The notes below the pieces were generated by a model. That model saw only the letters and a program-made list of their open reading frames with translations, made no database searches and was not told the DNA's origin. A stretch of DNA of 64,000 nt, from assembly GCA_030142905.1 (NCBI GenBank), contig JASJOG010000625.1, forward strand, positions 1 through 64,000. The letters are read 5' to 3'. Below are positions 58,396 to 64,000 of this stretch, in pieces. Position 1 is the stretch's first letter; each line of letters begins with the position of its first letter. Source of the stretch: Heliopora coerulea. Its lineage: Eukaryota > Cnidaria > Anthozoa > Scleralcyonacea > Helioporidae. The position numbers and the translations under genes are program-made.

Positions 58396-58618
58396 TTGAT
58401 GTTTGAGAAACATGAGAGCTTGGATATATTGAGGTAGATGAACGATCTTCAAGCTCGATAGTCAGAAAATGATTTCTGAGCCCCAGACGGGGATCGAACC
58501 CGCAAGGTTGGCGGGTTCGATCCCCGTCTGGGGCTCAGAAATCATTTTCTGAGTATCGAGCTTGAAGATCGTTCATCTACCTCAATATATCCAAGCTCTC
58601 ATGTTTCTCAAACATCAA
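58396..58618. repeat. 223-bp near-perfect hairpin made from SINE 3' halves
   Basis: Two inverted arms of about 108 bp (58396-58503 and 58511-58618) around a 7-nt loop AAGGTTG. Each arm holds the SINE segment from the T-arm (GGGTTCGATCCCCGTCTGGG) to GATCGTTCATCTACC, plus about 36 bp of the same flanking DNA (TCAATATATCCAAGCTCTC and on to AACATCAA). The duplication therefore took in flanking sequence as well as SINE sequence. Differences between arms are one or two bases. Confidence 0.9.
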
Positions 58619-59031
58619 GTTAAATAATAGCAAAATTTTTACGGCGAAGCTCCAGGGATCATGAAAGTTGAAATTCGAAACAAGGAGCAGAGTTTTGTAA
58701 ATCTCTTTATCATTTACAAAGTGAAATCAAAAGAAATCTAGCTTCAAGAAGACAAGCAAACATTTCTGTTCATCAAAATAAAATATTGCTTTTAGACTGC
58801 CAATCATTCAATTGAGTCATTAATTTTAGAAAACGAAGAATTTAATACTTCGCAGTCTGCACTGTGAAAAATAACATAATATTAAGAAAATTAAAGAGTT
58901 TAAAAGTATGAAATTAGAAAATGAAGTCAGTGTTTAAATATCAAATAATTTACTTCGTATTATTATTATTATTCGCAAATTCGTATTAATGCTATCTACT
59001 TTTACAGTATAACGCAGTAAGTCACTTTAGT
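58619..59031. other. AT-rich, no gene seen
   Basis: Downstream (minus sense) of the paralogous carrier exon; probably its 3' untranslated region and flank. A short ATTATTATTATTATT run lies near 58,960. Confidence 0.5.
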
Positions 59032-59751
59032 TCATTTTATGTGAGTATTGTCGCGATAAAGAAGCCTAGAAAATAAAACCACTGCGCCAAATGTCGCTGC
59101 ATTTGTTGGAAAGGCACGAATAATTGCCGAATTAATTCCCTGAAAGAACACTCGCCACCCTTCTGCCTTGTAACTCTTAACGACACAATCTATATTGCCA
59201 GAATATTTACCACTGATATCTGCCTGAATACGGGACTTGATCACGTCAATTGGATAGGTGACAACCCATGAAATTACGCCAGCAATGCCGCCAGCTGTCA
59301 GCACTGTCAGTGCCCCAGCTTCTCCAGTTTCCAAAAATTTCGGGCTCATTACTCTACATAACTTGTCATAGGAAGCAAAGTAAGACCCGAATGCAGGCGT
59401 TTCACGCACAAATGTGGACGTAAGCCCTTTGAAGATCCCCCTAACCCCTTTTGCTCGGAAGATTTTCCACAAGCAGTCAAATGATCCAGTGTACCGCAAT
59501 CCGTTTCTTTCATGAGCTCGTAACTTTTTGTTGTCCACACCTTCCCCTTGCATTTGCACGCGGATTTTTGCAAGTTCCATAGGCGAACAGACCAGGGTCT
59601 GCACAAAGCCAGCACAACATCCAGCCCAGAATACACTGTATGGCAATGGGTGAAGTCTTCTATGGGATTCACCATAAACACCAAATACTATACCATTGAT
59701 AAATGCTTGACCAGCCAAAGGAGATGCCATTCCTTTAAAAAGACCAGATAC
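59032..59751 (-). CDS. SLC25A29-like carrier paralogue, last exon (240 codons with stop)
   Basis: Begins after TTTTTAG with VSGLFKGMASPLAG and ends at TGA (59032-59034). Same length (720 bp), phase and position in the protein as exon 4 of the carrier at 41.2 kb. Carries the second and third carrier repeats with CSPMELAK and YPIDVIK signatures, and the FPTNAATFGAVVLF C-terminal segment typical of SLC25A29-type carriers. Distinct enough from the 41.2-kb copy to be a separate gene. Upstream exons are not found up to the window edge; a Penelope-like palindrome and a LINE occupy the expected intron. So this is a partial gene here, its 5' part probably beyond 64,000. Expected location is the mitochondrial inner membrane; the substrate is uncertain. 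Confidence 0.9.
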   Translation of the reverse strand, partial: VSGLFKGMASPLAGQAFINGIVFGVYGESHRRLHPLPYSVFWAGCCAGFVQTLVCSPMELAKIRVQMQGEGVDNKKLRAHERNGLRYTGSFDCLWKIFRAKGVRGIFKGLTSTFVRETPAFGSYFASYDKLCRVMSPKFLETGEAGALTVLTAGGIAGVISWVVTYPIDVIKSRIQADISGKYSGNIDCVVKSYKAEGWRVFFQGINSAIIRAFPTNAATFGAVVLFSRLLYRDNTHIK

Positions 59752-60080
59752 CTAAAAATGCTAACTATTTAGACTCAGAATGCTTAGGAGAAAATCCTTT
59801 TAGAATTAGAATCTTTTCAAACAGAATAACAGTTACCCAATTCTGTTTGAAATGGAAATCTAAATTAAGAAGGTTGAATCCAACTGATAAAAAGGTTATG
59901 GCCAAAGGGTTATGATGACCTGTCCCATACTGTAGCTAAAAGTTGTTCATTACTGAATGAATATCTAGCAAAACTGCTTAGGTGAGATGAAACAACTTAA
60001 GTTGAGAGCAGAATGACTTGACACTTGAATGAGTGGGTTTGAAATTATTTGACGACAAAACATCTCACAATGAAACCACT
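59752..60080 (-). other. Intron of the carrier paralogue, no exon seen
   Basis: AT-rich. Contains a small inverted repeat CAAACAGAAT/ATTCTGTTTG (about 59,818-59,850). No open segment resembling the VRLQTQ exon of the other carrier was found. Confidence 0.5.
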
Positions 60081-60294
60081 GGGGTGAAAACACATTTAAA
60101 GAAAACGATATATTTTTTAAAAGCATACATGTTTCGACAACTTCAAGATGCCATCTTCAGTGCAGAATGAATGATGTGAGGTAATATGATACAATAATAT
60201 ATGAGTTAGGATATGAATAAATTATTTACAATCGATGAGGAAGTGATCTGCTTACAAATACAGAATTATTTGCATAAAGTGATGATAGGTGTAT

Positions 60295-61152
60295 TTATAA
60301 ACTGAAAATAGTATTGAAGTGATGAATTTGGACGTTGAGATCGGGATTGATTTTGTTGATGTGAAGAGCCTCTTTGATTTTGAGGGAGAAGGTTAAATGA
60401 GCGGAGTCGATGATTTTAAAGCAAGAGTGTGAAAATTGCTTTTTACAAGAGGGAGAGGCGTGAAGATGTTTGTAGATGTTTGAGTTTCTGTCCGTATTCG
60501 TGTGTTCCTTAATCCTGGTAGTTAATTGTCGAGAAGTTTCACCAATATAGCGGGAGTTACATCCTGCACAGGAAAATTGATATACTACCATAGATTTGGA
60601 AAGATCGGGAATTGGATCTTTGAAACAAAAAAGGCTTTTTATCTTGTAAGATGTGAAGATAAGTTTGACTTCAATGTCCGTGCAGTAGCGTTTAATGAGT
60701 TGTGTTAGTTTACATTGTGTGTGCCGTGAGTAATCACCTATATAAGGTAGTTTGAAATAACGTTTATTGTTAGTTTGTTGTTCACCGTTTAAGTTGGTTG
60801 CGGAGTTAGTGGAGTCAATGTTTTTGTTGTTGTTCAAGTAGCGTTGTATAGTGTTGTTAATGAAATGAAAAGGAAAAGAGTTGCGTTGTAAGGTGAAAAT
60901 TATGTTCTTTAAGTCCTGTTTAAAGCCGTTTTCTGTGTTATTCAATTTCCGTGCTCTGTCTATCAACGTTCGTATCAGTCCAGTTTTGTAGGTTAATGGT
61001 GTGAAGCTAAAATAGTTTGTCAATAGTCCTGTATACGTTGGTTTGTGGTAGGTAGAAGTGACACAGTTGTCATGTGATTTAGTTACTAAATGTGATTTAG
61101 TGACACAGTTGTCATGTGATTTAGTTACTAAATCACATGACAACTGTGTCAC
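60295..61152 (-). CDS. Penelope-like RT C-terminus plus GIY-YIG endonuclease (left copy)
   Basis: The protein starts with low-information sequence from the central duplication. PLE homology begins at TSTYHKPTYTGL, the C-terminal end of the reverse transcriptase (FSFTP, TYKTGLIRTLIDRA). The GIY-YIG nuclease domain follows: VVYQFSCAGC, RYIGET, catalytic Arg in TTRIKEH, and the Glu in KIKEALHINKINPDLN. Penelope-like elements encode RT followed by this nuclease, which nicks DNA to prime integration. The RT catalytic core is missing, so the copy cannot work alone. The ATG at 61152 lies in the opposite arm and is not native. Confidence 0.85.
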   Translation of the reverse strand: MTQLSCDLVTKSHDNCVTKSHLVTKSHDNCVTSTYHKPTYTGLLTNYFSFTPLTYKTGLIRTLIDRARKLNNTENGFKQDLKNIIFTLQRNSFPFHFINNTIQRYLNNNKNIDSTNSATNLNGEQQTNNKRYFKLPYIGDYSRHTQCKLTQLIKRYCTDIEVKLIFTSYKIKSLFCFKDPIPDLSKSMVVYQFSCAGCNSRYIGETSRQLTTRIKEHTNTDRNSNIYKHLHASPSCKKQFSHSCFKIIDSAHLTFSLKIKEALHINKINPDLNVQIHHFNTIFSL

Positions 61153-61918
61153 TTCTACCTACCACAAACCAACGTATACAGGACTATTGACAAACTATTT
61201 TAGCTTCACACCATTATTAACCTACAAAACTGGACTGATACGAACGTTGATAGACAGAGCACGGAAATTGAATAACACAGAAAACGGCTTTAAACAGGAC
61301 TTAAAGAACATAATTTTCACCTTACAACGCAACTCTTTTCCTTTTCATTTCATTAACAACACTATACAACGCTACTTGAACAACAACAAAAACATTGACT
61401 CCACTAACTCCGCAACCAACTTAAACGGTGAACAACAAACTAACAATAAACGTTATTTCAAACTACCTTATATAGGTGATTACTCACGGCACACACAATG
61501 TAAACTAACACAACTCATTAAACGCTACTGCACGGACATTGAAGTCAAACTTATCTTCACATCTTACAAGATAAAAAGCCTTTTTTGTTTCAAAGATCCA
61601 ATTCCCGATCTTTCCAAATCTATGGTAGTATATCAATTTTCCTGTGCAGGATGTAACTCCCGCTATATTGGTGAAACTTCTCGACAATTAACTACCAGGA
61701 TTAAGGAACACACGAATACGGACAGAAACTCAAACATCTACAAACATCTTCACGCCTCTCCCTCTTGTAAAAAGCAATTTTCACACTCTTGCTTTAAAAT
61801 CATCGACTCCGCTCATTTAACCTTCTCCCTCAAAATCAAAGAGGCTCTTCACATCAACAAAATCAATCCCGATCTCAACGTCCAAATTCATCACTTCAAT
61901 ACTATTTTCAGTTTATAA
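61058..61918 (+). CDS. Penelope-like RT C-terminus plus GIY-YIG endonuclease (right copy)
   Basis: Mirror image of the left copy. From TSTYHKPTYTGL onward the proteins are identical apart from one extra Leu (FTPLLTYKTG against FTPLTYKTG) caused by the 3-bp insertion. The beginning of the ORF (61058 to about 61140) is read through the central duplication and is not PLE coding sequence. Because both arms match so closely, they arose together, or one has been converted to the other recently. Confidence 0.85.
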   Translation: MTQLSCDLVTKCDLVTQLSCDLVTKSHDNCVTSTYHKPTYTGLLTNYFSFTPLLTYKTGLIRTLIDRARKLNNTENGFKQDLKNIIFTLQRNSFPFHFINNTIQRYLNNNKNIDSTNSATNLNGEQQTNNKRYFKLPYIGDYSRHTQCKLTQLIKRYCTDIEVKLIFTSYKIKSLFCFKDPIPDLSKSMVVYQFSCAGCNSRYIGETSRQLTTRIKEHTNTDRNSNIYKHLHASPSCKKQFSHSCFKIIDSAHLTFSLKIKEALHINKINPDLNVQIHHFNTIFSL

Positions 61919-62207
61919 ATACACCTATCATCACTTTATGCAAATAATTCTGTATTTGTAAGCAGATCACTTCCTCATCGATTGTAAATAATTTATTCAT
62001 ATCCTAACTCATATATTATTGTATCATATTACCTCACATCATTCATTCTGCACTGAAGATGGCATCTTGAAGTTGTCGAAACATGTATGCTTTTAAAAAA
62101 TATATCGTTTTCTTTAAATGTGTATTGACTTTGTTGCTACTGAGAAATTAGGGGTGAAAACAATTGGGGTAGTATAGTTTATAGATTCGGAATAAAATAG
62201 CCTTGGG

Positions 62208-62230
62208 TATTATTATTATTATTATTATTC
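62208..62230. repeat. (TAT/ATT)n tail of the minus-strand LINE
   Basis: About seven TTA-type trinucleotides. On the minus strand they follow the LINE 3' end TAGCAATACCTGTAAATAGG...GCATTTGAA, so they are the LINE's short-repeat tail. Confidence 0.8.
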
Positions 62231-62440
62231 AAATGCATGACCTATTTACAGGTATTGCTAGAATATATAGTTTGTAGTATATAATATAGAGAGTTTTTTT
62301 TTTTGTATTGTTTTGTTATTTTAAGATTAACTATAAAATATAAGAAAATAAGATAAGTACGTAGATTAAGTATTTAGGAAAGTACAAAATTGAAATAGGG
62401 TATAAAAGATATTTACAGGTTAGGTTTCTGAACCTCTTCA

Positions 62441-64000
62441 CTATTCCTTGACTTTCATGGATTTGAGACTATCTTCCCTTTTGGTAAAGCAAAGAAATCT
62501 ATACTTGGATAGTAAGTTAAGTAGAACTGGATCGTCTGAAGACATTGCATGTTCAAATAGTTTTTGTTTACCTTCCAGCGAGGTATTGAGATAGAAAATG
62601 CGTTTAAGTATGTTGTTAGATTTGTTTCTTAAATATTCGTATCTCTGGCAGGTTAAGGCGAAATGCAGCTCGTTTTCCACATCGCCAGAGTGACAAAGTT
62701 TGCAGATACGTTGTTCACGAGGAGTGTTTTCATATCGTCCTTGCTCAATTTGCAACTTATGGTTGCTTACTCTATATTGTGAAAATGTCTTCCTTATTGC
62801 CGTATTTTCAATAAGAGACAGGTATTCTTCCATTCTGTACTGTTTTTTAAATGTAGAAAAGGATAATTTAGAGGAGTTAATTATTTTATGTCGCCAAAAT
62901 TCCACATATTTTTCTTTCATCTTATTTACGACAGTTTTTGTATCATAATTGATTATACCGTTTTCAAAATTTGTTGTATTATCATAGTGTGATTTTAGCA
63001 TGGTTATGGCGTTACCATAGAAAGATTCTTTACCATTATTATATAATTGTTTAGACATTAGGAAGGATTGTTTTACAATTGAGTTGTCGTCTAATTTATA
63101 GATGTGTTTAAAATAGTTTATTATATTCTTTTTGATTGAGATCAGAAGTGGATACTTCCCAAGTTCACTTCTACAAGCCACATTGCTCGCTTTTCTGTTC
63201 ACACCCAAATATAGCTTGCAGAATCTTAGGTGTACTTTTTCGATTTCTGAATTATCCCATTTATTTAAGTCGTTTTTCTCGTATGCTCCTCAGACTTCTG
63301 AATTATACAGCAGAATAGGGGAAATAATTGTGTCAAAGATTTTGATAGTTGTTTTTGGTGACAGCTTATTTACGTCCAATTTTTTACGAATTTTATGCAA
63401 AGCATATAGAGCTTTTTCACTGAGTTGCTTTTGTGCAAGTTTAAATTGGCCATATGGTACAAGTTTGAGGCCAAGATAGTTATATTCTTTGACTAAATCA
63501 ATCTTTTCATTTCCTATGTAGAAAAGAAGGTTTGGTAATTTTGAATTGTGTTTTTGGAAAATCATAATTTTTGTTTTCTTGATATTGATTTCCATTAGCC
63601 ACTTATTGCACCATTCGTGCAGCTGGTTTAGACAATTTTGTAAACCTGATTTTGAGCGTGAAAGAATAACGAGGTCATCTGCATATAGGAGGCTGTTGAT
63701 ATTAGTTCCATTTGGTAATACAAATGGATCTGATTGTGTTTGTTCAAATAGTTTTGGAAGTTCATTTGTATAAATATTAAATAATAAAGGGCTTAAAATG
63801 CATCCTTGATGGACTCCCTTTTTGTATGAGAAAAAAGGCGTTATGCCTTCCGGTAATTTTATTGCACATTTTATGTTTGAGTATAGATCTTGGATTAAAT
63901 CGTAGAAATGCCCTCCAATGTTATTTTTAATTAGTTGGTAAAATAAGCCTTGATGCCAGACGGAATCAAATGCTTTTCTGAAATCGACAAAACATGCATA
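62441..64000 (-). pseudogene. LINE reverse transcriptase, partial, one nonsense codon
   Basis: Reading in from the edge: the RT palm motif FVDFRKAFDSVWHQ, then GVHQGCILSPLLFN, then the catalytic YADDLVILS, then EWCNKWLMEINIKKTKIMIF, all one open frame to 63293. TGA at 63292-63290 stops it at the place where the satellite copy has TGG (NSEVWG), a single-base nonsense change. The same frame then continues to 62441 and includes the CKLC...HFALTC zinc-knuckle-like motif. The N-terminal part (endonuclease if present) lies beyond 64,000. The motif set is that of a non-LTR retrotransposon; the clade cannot be fixed from this piece. Confidence 0.88.

Larger units (their letters stand above)
60081..62162. 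mobile_element. Penelope-like element, head-to-head inverted pair with 12-bp TSD
   Basis: Two 5'-truncated copies of about 1 kb lie in opposite orientation with 5' ends meeting near 61,126. Arm positions sum to 122,213 over most of their length; near the centre the sum is 122,252. The 39-bp difference comes from a 42-bp duplication on the left side (61,061 and 61,103) minus a 3-bp TTA insertion in the right arm. Both outer ends carry CTGAAGATGGCATCTTGAAG followed by GTCGAAACATGT. The whole is flanked by GGGGTGAAAACA at 60081-60092 and 62151-62162, a 12-bp target-site duplication. About 27 extra bases lie at the right end before the TSD. It sits in an intron of the carrier paralogue. Confidence 0.9.
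62208..64000 (-). mobile_element. LINE, second copy of the family found in the satellite (runs off the window)
   Basis: Minus strand: RT region from the window edge, C-terminal region to the stop at 62441, then about 210 bp of 3' untranslated sequence and the (AAT)n tail. Protein and 3' end closely resemble the insert at 21.2-22.4 kb, which shows that the same LINE family hit both the satellite and the gene region. Confidence 0.88.

Noticed and set aside
60081..62162. Palindrome as a long-read fold-back artefact
   Set aside because: The arms end at defined element termini, flanks differ, and a 12-bp target-site duplication encloses the pair. An artefact would carry the mirror image on into the flank.
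62700..63479. Plus-strand ORFs opposite the LINE
   Set aside because: They are antisense shadows of the reverse-transcriptase frame.

Overview
This is a stretch of a metazoan nuclear genome. It is AT-rich, has GT-AG introns, tRNA-derived SINEs, two LINE families, a Penelope-like element, a P-element/THAP9-like transposon, a hAT-type MITE, an LTR-retrotransposon fragment and a split mitochondrial-carrier gene. This mix suits a marine invertebrate, and an anthozoan cnidarian is my best guess; that is inference, because no single sequence here fixes the species.

Positions 1-36,045 are one satellite array with a 168-bp monomer (about 205 copies), broken once by a 5'-truncated LINE at 21,202-22,416. 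The first 11.9 kb is a higher-order repeat (HOR): a 17-monomer unit of 2,855 bp repeated four times, the second copy carrying an extra 3-monomer duplication. From 11.9 to 16.4 kb the HOR is cut and shuffled. From 16.4 to 35.7 kb the monomers are mixed without a long period. The last two monomers (35.73-36.05 kb) are strongly diverged but keep the exact 168-bp spacing. Each monomer carries a conserved 62-nt dyad.

Positions 36.2-41.2 kb hold a tRNA-derived SINE, a broken endonuclease/RT LINE, and a candidate first exon of an unrecognised leftward gene.

Positions 41.2-46.3 kb hold a complete leftward SLC25A29-like mitochondrial carrier gene, assembled from four exons (34+44+78+720 bp, 291 aa). 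Its introns contain MITEs, a tRNA-like SINE, a degenerate hammerhead-ribozyme-like motif and a fold-back element with a 15-bp minisatellite. A second copy of its first exon lies at 57.4 kb, and the last exon of a further paralogue lies at 59.0-59.75 kb, so this is a tandem carrier cluster split apart by transposons.

The intervening DNA holds a 604-bp hAT-like MITE with 8-bp target-site duplications (TSDs), a structurally complete 4.9-kb P-like transposon (32-bp TIRs, 8-bp TSD, three-exon THAP transposase of 929 codons with one internal stop), and a 5' LTR-gag-protease fragment. Right of the carriers are a 2-kb head-to-head Penelope-like palindrome with a 12-bp TSD and, at the window edge, a second copy of the LINE that sits in the satellite.

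The cellular gene content is small: one complete carrier, parts of one or two more, and two unrecognised candidate exons. Everything else is mobile or repetitive DNA.
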